From contig CAAFEY010000069.1 in the NCBI GenBank assembly GCA_900761995.1, forward strand, positions 1-6,587: DNA of 6,587 nt, given 5' to 3'. Below the pieces are notes generated by a model that was given only the letters and a program-made list of their open reading frames with translations, was not told the DNA's origin and ran no database searches. Made by a program: the position numbers and the translations under genes. The DNA comes from an uncultured Collinsella sp. Lineage in GTDB: Bacteria; Actinomycetota; Coriobacteriia; Coriobacteriales; Coriobacteriaceae. Below, one piece after another: positions 1 to 6,052 of the stretch (its first letter is position 1; each line of letters opens with the position of its first letter).

Positions 1-140
1 GTGTTGACGCCGTTGATCACCAGAGTCTGATCCTCCATGTCGCGAGCGGCCTGCTTGGCAAGCTTCTTAAAGGAGAACGGGGCACGGGTGGCACCGAAGA
101 TGCCGGCCACGTGGTCCTCGAAGATGTTCAGGAAGTTCAC
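1..140 (-). CDS. FhaA-like protein (DUF3662/FHA), N-terminal fragment
   Basis: Only the first 46 codons are present; the gene runs off the left edge. The visible peptide begins MNFLNIFEDHVAGIFGATRA and continues through FSFKKLAKQAARDMEDQ. This fits the N-terminal DUF3662 domain of FhaA-type proteins, which usually starts with an amphipathic segment, then an F-x-x-x-F-[GR]-x-x-x-x-P-x-E/K-I/L-A pattern and a basic/acidic helix. In Actinobacteria, FhaA carries a C-terminal FHA domain that binds phosphothreonine peptides made by the Ser/Thr kinases of the same cluster and acts in cell-wall synthesis. The FHA domain lies outside the window, so the call rests on the N-terminal pattern and the neighbouring kinase gene. 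The start is GTG (138-140); GTGA overlaps the kinase TGA by 4 bases, and a GGAGAG ribosome site (150-155, minus) sits inside the kinase's last codons. That arrangement indicates translational coupling. Confidence 0.72.
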   Translation of the reverse strand, partial: MNFLNIFEDHVAGIFGATRAPFSFKKLAKQAARDMEDQTLVINGVN

Positions 141-1990
141 GAAAGATCACTCTCCGTATAGGTTCTTTGGTATCCGAGCAAATATAGGCATATCCCAACG
201 ATTATAGAGGATAGGGTTCCCGCAACCGCCGCCTTGACGACGACCGCGGCCGCAAGGCTGGCAATTTCCATATGGTGTGCAAGACAGGACGCCGCTGCGC
301 AGCCGATGCCGGTGACAGCGATGGCGGCGATTGCGGCAAGGTTTGAGCCCTGATTGGCACGCTTGGCATGGGCATTGAGCAGCGCGGATGACGCTGCGGC
401 AGTTGCCGCGACCAGCACAAAGGCAGCCCAAAGGAGCGGGTCTCCCAGCGCTGCGGCAACGTTACCGAGCCCCAGCACGCCTCCGGCTGAAAGCGCGACC
501 GTGGCCAGACGGGCAAAAAGCGCGCCCATGCCCGTTGCCGCGGCGGCGCTTGCCGGGCCGAGCCAAAATGACGCGACGCCGGCGGCGACCCCAGCTGCCA
601 GGAAGGTATTGCCGGTCAGACAGCCAAGCGCGAGTGCACAGGTGAGCGTGGCACTCGCGGCAGTCTCGGTGCGACCCCAGGCGATCCACCAACCGGACAT
701 GGCGGCGGCAAAGATCACCGCGACAGGCAGCATCGACAGGATGCCCTGTGCCTGCATGGTGGCGTTGGCCATGAGCACCAAAAAGCCCACAGCCGAGATG
801 GCCGAGCCAATCTGGGGGGCCAGGCCAGCCGCCGCTCCGATCGCGATGGCCGCAATGACCAGGCCGGGAAGCGCCGCGACCCCGGCCGTTTGCATCAGCA
901 AAAAGCTAAAGGTGCCGCACGTTAGCGCCGAGATAGTGCGCATGGTGTAGTCGCGCGCATGGCTCCAGCGCGTGCCCGCCCAGCCGAGTGCGGGGTCGAC
1001 CTCGATGGCGTCGTCCTCGTAGTGCGACGGCTCGATATCGTCGAGCTCCTGTTCGTCATCCGAAAGTTCGCCAACCATTTGCTCCAGGCTGCGACGGCCT
1101 TCGCGCACGCTGCCCAGACCGGCAAGGAGCTGGTCGCAAAATGCCTCGATGCTGTTGGGGCGGTCCTGCGGCATGGGGGAGAGCGCGCTCATGAGCGCGG
1201 CCTCGGCTCCCGGGGGAAAGTGTGGTATCAGCTCGCTGGGATAGGTGGCGCCGCCGATGATGCGGCCGAGCGAGTCGGCGGGCGTGGCCGCCATAAAGGG
1301 AGCGCTGCCGCACAGGCCCTCGTAGATCACACAAGCGAGGGCAAAGACATCGGCGCGCTCGTCGACCGTGCCGGTCTCGATATCGAGCTGCTCGGGCGGC
1401 ATGTAGCCGATGGTGCCGCCGCGTGAGCCGCCAAAGCCACCGGCAGACGACAGTCGTGCCATGCCAAAGTCGGTGAGCTTTACATTGCCCGAGTGGTCGA
1501 TGAGCACGTTGGCGGGCTTAATGTCCAGGTGGAGTACGCCATTACTGTGGGCGAAGGTGAGCGCCTGGCCCAGGGCATCGGCAATGGCCGCGGCCTCGTC
1601 AAAGGTAAGTGAGTGGCCGTCCGCGCGGTGCAAAAACTCGGCCAGCGACATGCCATCGACATATTCCATAACCAGGTAGGCATAGGCTGTGTCGTGCGTA
1701 AAGTCGATGACCTGCACGATGTTGGGATGTTGAAGCATGGCGGCAGTGTGCGCCTCGCGCAGGACATCCATGATGTCGCTGGCGGGCATGCCGGAGCCGT
1801 TGATAAGGGGGATGCGCTTAATGGCGACGCGGCGGCGCAGGTGCGTGTCGCGGCAGATCTCGATGGAGCCAAAACCGCCGGTCGCAAGCGTCTCGAGCGG
1901 CTGGTACCGCTTGAGCAGCTCGCGAGAGCTGGTGCCCTCCAAGGGAACGTCCGGCGAGAACCGGGCGGTATGTTGCGAGAAAAGCGGCAT
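137..1990 (-). CDS. Ser/Thr protein kinase with polytopic membrane C-terminus
   Basis: 617 residues. The kinase domain spans about 28-290. It has a glycine loop LATGGFGSI (35-43, first glycine replaced by Ala36), VAIK with Lys58, alpha-C Glu79, catalytic loop HLDIKPAN (154-161; Asp156, Lys158, Asn161), DFG 174-176, the APE-equivalent MPPE (197-200), Asp214 and Arg277. All core catalytic residues are present, so it should phosphorylate Ser/Thr on cytoplasmic proteins. The HRD arginine is Leu155 (non-RD), and the activation segment 177-192 is Gly/Ser-rich without the TxT pair of PknB. An acidic stretch (309-330) links to about 350-606, which holds roughly eight to ten hydrophobic segments and no PASTA or other sensor domain. 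PknB-type kinases usually have one TM. The gene overlaps the FhaA-like gene by 4 bases. ATG 1990 is chosen because GAGGG lies 6 bases upstream. Kinase assignment is firm; the ligand and role of the membrane part are unknown. Confidence 0.93.
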   Translation of the reverse strand: MPLFSQHTARFSPDVPLEGTSSRELLKRYQPLETLATGGFGSIEICRDTHLRRRVAIKRIPLINGSGMPASDIMDVLREAHTAAMLQHPNIVQVIDFTHDTAYAYLVMEYVDGMSLAEFLHRADGHSLTFDEAAAIADALGQALTFAHSNGVLHLDIKPANVLIDHSGNVKLTDFGMARLSSAGGFGGSRGGTIGYMPPEQLDIETGTVDERADVFALACVIYEGLCGSAPFMAATPADSLGRIIGGATYPSELIPHFPPGAEAALMSALSPMPQDRPNSIEAFCDQLLAGLGSVREGRRSLEQMVGELSDDEQELDDIEPSHYEDDAIEVDPALGWAGTRWSHARDYTMRTISALTCGTFSFLLMQTAGVAALPGLVIAAIAIGAAAGLAPQIGSAISAVGFLVLMANATMQAQGILSMLPVAVIFAAAMSGWWIAWGRTETAASATLTCALALGCLTGNTFLAAGVAAGVASFWLGPASAAAATGMGALFARLATVALSAGGVLGLGNVAAALGDPLLWAAFVLVAATAAASSALLNAHAKRANQGSNLAAIAAIAVTGIGCAAASCLAHHMEIASLAAAVVVKAAVAGTLSSIIVGICLYLLGYQRTYTESDLS

Positions 1991-1996
1991 GGCCAA

Positions 1997-2001
1997 CCCT
2001 C
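1997..2001 (-). promoter_or_regulatory. Ribosome binding site that fixes the kinase start
   Basis: GAGGG on the minus strand ends 6 bases before ATG (1988-1990). A TTG codon at 1994-1996 would extend the protein by two residues, but it nearly touches the GAGGG, too close for initiation. The ATG is therefore preferred. Confidence 0.65.
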
Positions 2002-2066
2002 GTGCGTTTAAAGTTCGTTTGCGAGTGGCGGGCGCGGAGCCGAGCCGTTCGCGGTGGCATAGATGC

Positions 2067-2079
2067 TGCTAGTGTAGCA
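2067..2079. repeat. Short inverted repeat over the kinase promoter
   Basis: TGCTA-GTG-TAGCA is a perfect 5-bp inverted repeat with a 3-base centre. It coincides with the putative extended -10 of the kinase operon, so a repressor site is possible. No T-run follows on either strand, so it does not look like an intrinsic terminator. Five base pairs is short enough to arise by chance. Confidence 0.3.
2071..2079 (-). promoter_or_regulatory. Putative extended -10 promoter for the kinase-FhaA operon
   Basis: On the minus strand the sequence reads TGCTACACT: a TGn extension followed by TACACT, one mismatch from TATAAT plus a common C. No good -35 hexamer is visible 16-18 bases upstream, as expected if the extended -10 compensates. 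Predicted transcription would start near 2064, giving a leader of about 74 bases to ATG 1990. The -10 lies within a short perfect inverted repeat (2067-2079), which could be an operator. The assignment is by pattern only. Confidence 0.4.
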
Positions 2080-2134
2080 CGCTCGGGCGGATGGCGAGGA
2101 TAACGGGATGTGAGGCTGCCTGTCTGGCTTGGCC

Positions 2135-2851
2135 TTAGTGCTTCTTCTTGTTCTTCTTCTGCTTGCGCTGCTTGCCCTTGGTCTCCTGGGGCTTGTCGCC
2201 CTGCTTGGCCTCGGCTGCAGCCTTCTCGGCCTTCATTTTCTTCTTCTTGGTCTCGATGCGGAGTTTTTTGTTGATACGGGCCTTGAGGAAGGAGCCAAAC
2301 TGCTCGGCATCGCCACGGACGAAGGTGTCCTTGGGGATCGTCACGCCCTGGTCGGCGAACATGGCCACAAAGATGCGCTCGCCGTCGAGCACGTGGTCGA
2401 GCTTCTCAAACGGGAAGAACTGCGACTTGCCGCTCTTGCCCCAAACCATCAGGCCGTCCTCGTTGGCGGCGACGCGGCGATAGCGGCCGCCCATGGACTC
2501 GTCGGCCTCGACGGCGTCGATAAAGTCGCGGGCGAGCGTGTGGTGAAGGTTCTTGCTCCACCAGGCCAAAAAGGCGCCGAATACGATCAGCACGACGCCA
2601 AACTTGATCCAGCTGCCGCCGGCCACCAGCATGCCGATGCCGATGAGCGCGGCAATCGCGGCGGCGACGTACAGGGAGCCACGGCGCCTGGGCGAGGCGA
2701 CCAGGCGCGCAAAGTCGGTGACGAGGTCGTTTTCGTACTGATACTCGTTGAGGTACAGGATGCCGTCGTCGGCTGCTGCCTGCGCCTCGAGCGCGACCTC
2801 GACCTGGTCGGCTGCTTCGGAGGGAACGAGGTTGCTCTCTGCGTCTGCCAT
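2135..2851 (-). CDS. Two-TM membrane protein, YcxB-like
   Basis: 238 residues. The N-terminal 50 residues are acidic and Ala-rich. Two adjacent hydrophobic helices lie at about 59-78 and 81-98, separated by a tight GGS turn. A soluble domain follows, with FPFEKLDHVLDGERIFVAMF (146-165) and then VTIPKDTF (170-177) and FGSFLKARI (185-193). The order (two TM helices, a membrane-proximal strand domain, the 'IPK..F' block and a terminal 'F..FL' helix) matches what I know of the YcxB family, whose function is unknown. The tail from 194 to 238 is highly Lys-rich and probably cytoplasmic and disordered, perhaps contacting lipid head groups or nucleic acid. ATG 2849-2851 has AGGAGT (2861-2866) 9 bases upstream. 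The gene is transcribed divergently from dnaX and lies 144 bases before the kinase gene on the same strand. The family call is from remembered motifs, so moderate. Confidence 0.7.
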   Translation of the reverse strand: MADAESNLVPSEAADQVEVALEAQAAADDGILYLNEYQYENDLVTDFARLVASPRRRGSLYVAAAIAALIGIGMLVAGGSWIKFGVVLIVFGAFLAWWSKNLHHTLARDFIDAVEADESMGGRYRRVAANEDGLMVWGKSGKSQFFPFEKLDHVLDGERIFVAMFADQGVTIPKDTFVRGDAEQFGSFLKARINKKLRIETKKKKMKAEKAAAEAKQGDKPQETKGKQRKQKKNKKKH

Positions 2852-2966
2852 GCTCTTTGGACTCCTATCGCGGCGGGCTCGCCGTACGGGTTATTATGAA
2901 TGCAGTATGCCGTGCGACCGCATGGCCGTCGCGGCAACAAGTCTCAGTATACCCGGGGGAGCACCC
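2852..2966. promoter_or_regulatory. Divergent intergenic region between YcxB-like gene and dnaX
   Basis: These 115 bases must carry at least one promoter for each flanking gene unless dnaX is transcribed from within its neighbour. Plus strand: GGGTTATTAT at 2888-2897 gives a possible dnaX -10 (TATTAT, 2892-2897). Minus strand: GGGTATACT at 2954-2946 gives a possible -10 for the YcxB-like gene. No matching -35 hexamers are convincing. If both are real, the two transcripts would overlap at their 5' ends. No SRP RNA or tRNA, sometimes found before dnaX, is present. Confidence 0.4.
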
Positions 2967-5450
2967 ATGGAATCGTTGTACCGAAAGTATCGCCCGCTCA
3001 CCTTCGACTCCGTGGTGGGCCAGCAGCATATCGTCTCGACGCTCGAGCACGCTATCACCGAGGGACGCCTGTCCCACGCCTACCTGTTCTGCGGACCGCG
3101 CGGCACGGGCAAGACCACCATGGCGCGCATCCTTGCCAAGGCGCTGCTGTGCCGCAATGCCGAGGCGGCGCGCGCCGAGGGTGCAAGCGGCTGCATGCCC
3201 GACGGTACTTGCGAGGAGTGCGAGCTCATTGCCGAGGGCAACCACCCCGATGTCTACGAGCTCGATGCCGCAAGCCGTACCGGCGTGGACAACGTGCGCG
3301 AGGAGATCATCAACTCCGTCAACTTTGCCCCGGTGCGCGGCAAGTACAAGATCTATATCATCGACGAGGTCCACATGCTCACGACGGCGGCGTTCAACGC
3401 GCTGCTCAAGACGCTTGAGGAGCCGCCGGCATACGTGATCTTTGTGCTGTGCACCACCGACCCGCAAAAGATTCTGGAGACCATCCTCTCGCGCTGCCAG
3501 CGTTTCGATTTCCATCGCATCGGCAACGAGGATATTGAGCATCGCCTGGCATACGTATGCGAGCAGGAGGGCTTCGATTACGACGACGAGGCGCTCGCCA
3601 TCGTGGCGCGCCATGCCAAGGGCGGCATGCGCGACGCGCTCTCCACGCTGGAGCAGCTGAGCGTTTTTGGCAACGGTTCTGTGCATGCGGACGACGCCCG
3701 CTCGCTTTTAGGCGAGGTTTCGGACCAGATTCTGGGCGAGTTTTCCCGCGCCATTGCCGATCGCGATGTTGCCGAGCTCTATGGACTGATCCGTGCGCAG
3801 GTCGAGGAAGGAAACGACCTGCTGGAGCTGACGCGCGACCTGGTGGCGCATGTGCGTGACGTGTACGTTGCCTGCGTTGCCGGTGCCCGTGCCGAGCTGT
3901 TTGAGGGCGGCTCCGAGCAGGCCGAGACGCTTGCTGCCGAGGCCGCTGCCTTTGGCGAGCATCCTGCCGACCGCCTGGCCCGCGTGCTGACGGTGCTCGA
4001 CGATGCCGCACTGGAGATGAGGGGCGCGAGCGACGTGCGCCTGGTGCTCGAGATTGCCTGTACGCGTCTGGCACGTCCCGAGGCTGATTTAACGATTGAG
4101 GCATTGGCCGAGCGCGTGGCGCGTCTGGAGGCCATGGTTGCCAACGGCGCCGTGCCGGCGAGCGTGGCTGCTGCTCAGGCCACCGCGCCTGCAGCATCCG
4201 TACCCGCTGCTGCCCAGCAGCCGACGCTGATCTCGAGTGCCCGAGCCGCTACTCCGGCGGCATTTGCTACCACCGCTGATACGTCCGCGCGCCAGGGCGG
4301 TATGCCTTGGGACCGTGGTGCTGCCGCTCCGGCGGCTCAGCCTGCGCCCCGTTCTGCGTCCGTGTCGGCTTCCAAGCCTGCAGCGTCTGCACCTCAGTCT
4401 GCGCCGGCTCCGACGCCTCAGCCCGTTGCAGCCCCCGCGCCTGCCACCGCTCCGGCACCTAAGCCCCAGCCCAACACCGCCGCCCAGGTTGCTGCCGCTG
4501 GTGCCGCCGAGACCCCCGCGGTCGAGGATGCCGGTGAGCTCCAGCGCAAATGGGCCGAGGTCGTCGAACACGTCAAGGCTCGTCAGGCCTCCTACGCAGG
4601 GCTTTTGCTCAATGCCCGCGCCACAGCAGACGACGGCTCCAAGCTCACGGTCTCGTTCCCCGCGGGCTCGACCTTTGCCATCAAGATGCTCGGACGCGCC
4701 GACACGCAGTCGGTGGTCCTGCCGACAGTCAGTGCGGTCTTCGGTCGTCGCACCGTCGACTACGTCCTGGATGGAGGTGGCACGCCGGCTCCTCAACATG
4801 AGGAGCATTCTCCATCTGCACGGGCTGCGGCATCTGCGGACCCGCAACCCGTGTCCTCGGCGGCCCCTGCATCCTCGAACGTCAGCGCGACGCAGCCAAA
4901 AGCGGCACCGGTGGCGGCACCGACCCCGTCGGCGCCTGAACCCGCTGCGCCCAAACAGGCTGCTCCGGTCCCCGCGCCCAAGCCCGCCGCCGCGCCTGCG
5001 CCCAAGTCATCCGACCTGGGCAAAGCCCCCTGGCTGCGCTCCGACAACCCCGCTGGCGCTCCTGCCACGGGCAAGCTCCCGACCGAGCCCGCACCCCGAG
5101 CGCCCGAGCGCGCGTCCGCTCCCAAGGCTCAGCCGTCTGCGCAGTCTGCACCGTGGGAATCCGAGCAGGTGCCCTACGATGACGCCATGGTCGGCGGCTT
5201 TGCAGGCGATGCGAGCGGGGACGATCTGCCTCCGTTCGACGTGCCGGGTGCGACGCCCGCGCCCAAGCCCGCTGCAACTGCCCCCAAAGAGGAGGACGCT
5301 CCTGCAGCTCCCTGGGAGTCCAACCCCGGCGCGGGCAGTCCCTTCGGCCATCAGGGCGCAGCCCCAAGCATCCCGCAGACCGAGGACGAGGCCAAAGCCC
5401 TCATCCGCAGCGTCTTCGGTCAGGCCACCATCTTCAAGCCGGTGGAGTAG
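2967..5450 (+). CDS. dnaX: DNA polymerase III subunit gamma/tau
   Basis: 827 residues; the clamp-loader ATPase that loads the beta clamp and tethers polymerases at the fork. AAA+ core: MESLYRKYRPLTF start, Walker A GPRGTGKT (43-50, Lys49), Cys62/76/82/85 zinc module, Walker B IYIIDEVHM (129-137), sensor-1 TTDP (163-166), arginine-finger SRC (175-177) and sensor-2 GGMRDALS (219-226). The collar domain is about 245-370. An Ala/Pro linker (about 395-518) leads to a compact domain (about 521-603) typical of Gram-positive tau proteins. A second linker (about 604-800) precedes a conserved-looking C-terminal helix ending VFGQATIFKPVE. The usual length is 550-650 residues; the excess is linker. ATG 2967 has a G-rich ribosome site (GGGGGAG) 5 bases upstream and begins at the canonical family N-terminus. 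The upstream open frame is antisense to the YcxB-like gene. No A-type slippery heptamer for a gamma frameshift product is visible. Confidence 0.97.
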   Translation: MESLYRKYRPLTFDSVVGQQHIVSTLEHAITEGRLSHAYLFCGPRGTGKTTMARILAKALLCRNAEAARAEGASGCMPDGTCEECELIAEGNHPDVYELDAASRTGVDNVREEIINSVNFAPVRGKYKIYIIDEVHMLTTAAFNALLKTLEEPPAYVIFVLCTTDPQKILETILSRCQRFDFHRIGNEDIEHRLAYVCEQEGFDYDDEALAIVARHAKGGMRDALSTLEQLSVFGNGSVHADDARSLLGEVSDQILGEFSRAIADRDVAELYGLIRAQVEEGNDLLELTRDLVAHVRDVYVACVAGARAELFEGGSEQAETLAAEAAAFGEHPADRLARVLTVLDDAALEMRGASDVRLVLEIACTRLARPEADLTIEALAERVARLEAMVANGAVPASVAAAQATAPAASVPAAAQQPTLISSARAATPAAFATTADTSARQGGMPWDRGAAAPAAQPAPRSASVSASKPAASAPQSAPAPTPQPVAAPAPATAPAPKPQPNTAAQVAAAGAAETPAVEDAGELQRKWAEVVEHVKARQASYAGLLLNARATADDGSKLTVSFPAGSTFAIKMLGRADTQSVVLPTVSAVFGRRTVDYVLDGGGTPAPQHEEHSPSARAAASADPQPVSSAAPASSNVSATQPKAAPVAAPTPSAPEPAAPKQAAPVPAPKPAAAPAPKSSDLGKAPWLRSDNPAGAPATGKLPTEPAPRAPERASAPKAQPSAQSAPWESEQVPYDDAMVGGFAGDASGDDLPPFDVPGATPAPKPAATAPKEEDAPAAPWESNPGAGSPFGHQGAAPSIPQTEDEAKALIRSVFGQATIFKPVE
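4149..4520 (+). other. dnaX first Ala/Pro-rich linker
   Basis: This codes for residues about 395-518 of DnaX. It is almost entirely Ala, Pro, Ser, Gln and Thr, with one PWDR (447-450) motif. It separates the clamp-loader collar from the C-terminal compact domain and is expected to be disordered and flexible. Confidence 0.75.
4776..5367 (+). repeat. dnaX second low-complexity linker with PAPKPA and APW repeats
   Basis: This codes for residues about 604-800. It contains many short Pro-Ala-Pro-Lys units; a 17-base block encoding PAPKPA occurs identically at 4971-4987 and 5256-5272, in the same reading frame. Ala-Pro-Trp occurs at residues 687-689, 728-730 and 781-783, the last two as APWES. Acidic peptides VPYDDA (735-740) and GDDLPPFDVP (751-760) lie between them. 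Confidence 0.65.
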
Positions 5451-5460
5451 CTGTACAGGC

Positions 5461-5469
5461 GGGTATACT
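5461..5469 (+). promoter_or_regulatory. Putative promoter for the DUF4160 pair
   Basis: GGGTATACT, with TATACT (5464-5469) as the -10 hexamer, lies just after the dnaX stop. No good -35 is present, since the expected position falls in the last dnaX codons. The gap from hexamer to ATG 5505 is 35 bases, identical to the gap at the other GGGTATA promoter at 6568-6576. The pair may also be co-transcribed from dnaX because no terminator separates them. Confidence 0.42.
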
Positions 5470-5504
5470 GCTCAAGAAGAGACGTCTTTGAACGGAGCGA
5501 GCTT

Positions 5505-5765
5505 ATGATGTGGGAATATGTCCGCCTTGAGGACGATACGCAAGTTTCGTATTCCGAAGTCCGTGAGGACAATACGGTGAAGGTCGTTGTGGAGCGCCCA
5601 CGCGATTGGGGTTTTGACACGGCGGAGTGCATCTTGCCGGCATTCAATTGGGTGTCGCACGAGGGCTTTAGCGAAGCAGACCTCAAAGAACTCGATGATT
5701 TTGTACGCAACAACGCCCCGCTCATTTTGCGTTTTGCTTACGAAGGCGGACGGGTCTATGCCTAG
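5505..5765 (+). CDS. Small acidic protein paired with DUF4160 gene
   Basis: 86 residues, no signal peptide or membrane segment. I do not recognise a named family. It begins MMWEYVRLEDDTQVSYSEVR, then a strand-rich middle (TVKVVVERP, 24-32) and a C-terminal half with a probable helix FSEADLKELDDFVRNN (55-70). The composition is acidic, with a beta-strand N-terminus and a helical end. Its stop overlaps the start of the DUF4160 gene by 8 bases, so the two are almost certainly translated together. DUF4160 genes are often paired with another small gene, commonly DUF2442, and this protein occupies that partner position without clearly being DUF2442. GGAG (5494-5497) is 7 bases before ATG 5505; a second ATG at 5508 would drop one residue. 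GC is visibly lower than in dnaX. Confidence 0.8.
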   Translation: MMWEYVRLEDDTQVSYSEVREDNTVKVVVERPRDWGFDTAECILPAFNWVSHEGFSEADLKELDDFVRNNAPLILRFAYEGGRVYA

Positions 5766-6030
5766 TCTTTTCCGACTCGGGCCGTACATCATCTTTTTCT
5801 GGACAGGGGAGAACGGCGAGCCCGTCCATGTTCATATCGCGGTCAAGCGCCCCACCGCCGAGGCGACCAAGATATGGCTTACCCGCTCCGGCGGATGCAA
5901 GCTGGCCCATAACAAGGGCGATATTCCTGCTCGGGATTTACGCGATATCATGCAGTTTGTTTCATCTAACCATGCGCTGATTTGCAAACGCTGGAAAGAA
6001 ACAACCGGTGGGCTGTCGTTTTACTGTTGA
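5758..6030 (+). CDS. DUF4160 domain-containing protein
   Basis: 90 residues, nearly all one domain. The features match DUF4160: an N-terminal MPSLFRLGPYIIFFW with a short strand pair, the acidic turn GENGEP, the signature PVHVHI (22-27), a lysine-rich strand ending KIW (38-40), and a C-terminal helix ARDLRDIMQFVSSNHALICKRW (58-79) ending in the family's typical basic-aromatic Arg/Lys-x-Trp. The biochemical function of DUF4160 is not established; small paired genes of this type have been suggested as toxin-antitoxin-like modules, and that remains inference here. The start ATG (5758-5760) lies inside the end of the preceding gene; a weak GGCGGACGGG stretch precedes it, so translation probably depends on coupling. 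After the helix the protein ends in a short tail, TTGGLSFYC. The domain looks complete. Confidence 0.85.
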   Translation: MPSLFRLGPYIIFFWTGENGEPVHVHIAVKRPTAEATKIWLTRSGGCKLAHNKGDIPARDLRDIMQFVSSNHALICKRWKETTGGLSFYC

Positions 6031-6052
6031 GAATCGCTTGCTGGGCTTAGGA

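Noticed and set aside
354..1426. Plus-strand open frames opposite the kinase gene
   Set aside because: They mirror the Ala-rich membrane domain and the kinase C-lobe in antisense; the products have no family features.
1991..1996. TTG start two codons upstream of the kinase ATG
   Set aside because: The GAGGG ribosome site is immediately adjacent to the TTG, too close to use; it is well placed for the ATG at 1990.
2748..2966. N-terminal extension of dnaX by 73 codons in the same frame
   Set aside because: It is antisense to the YcxB-like gene, has no ribosome site, and the DnaX family begins at the MESLYRKYRPL peptide encoded from 2967.
2852..2966. SRP RNA or tRNA upstream of dnaX
   Set aside because: The region lacks the conserved GGAAG/AGCAGCC-type SRP loop and cannot fold as a tRNA cloverleaf by inspection.
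3406..4197. Minus-strand open frame of 263 codons opposite dnaX
   Set aside because: Arg/Pro/Ala-rich low-complexity product opposite a conserved gene, no recognisable motif or start signal.
3460..4900. Programmed frameshift site in dnaX giving a short gamma form
   Set aside because: No A AAA AAG type heptamer in the reading frame; the A-runs and T-runs seen (near 3465, 3664 and 4897) are too short or out of register.
5451..5458. CTGTACAG palindrome after the dnaX stop
   Set aside because: Eight bases only, no loop or T-run, so not a terminator; too short to call an operator.
4237..5508. Long plus-strand open frame of 423 codons within dnaX
   Set aside because: Arg/Pro/Ser-rich product of the +1 frame of the Ala/Pro-rich dnaX linker; no domain, no ribosome site, typical GC-rich shadow.
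5472..5792. Minus-strand open frame opposite the small acidic protein gene
   Set aside because: The plus-strand genes have ribosome sites, coupling and a recognisable DUF4160 domain; the antisense frame has none of these.
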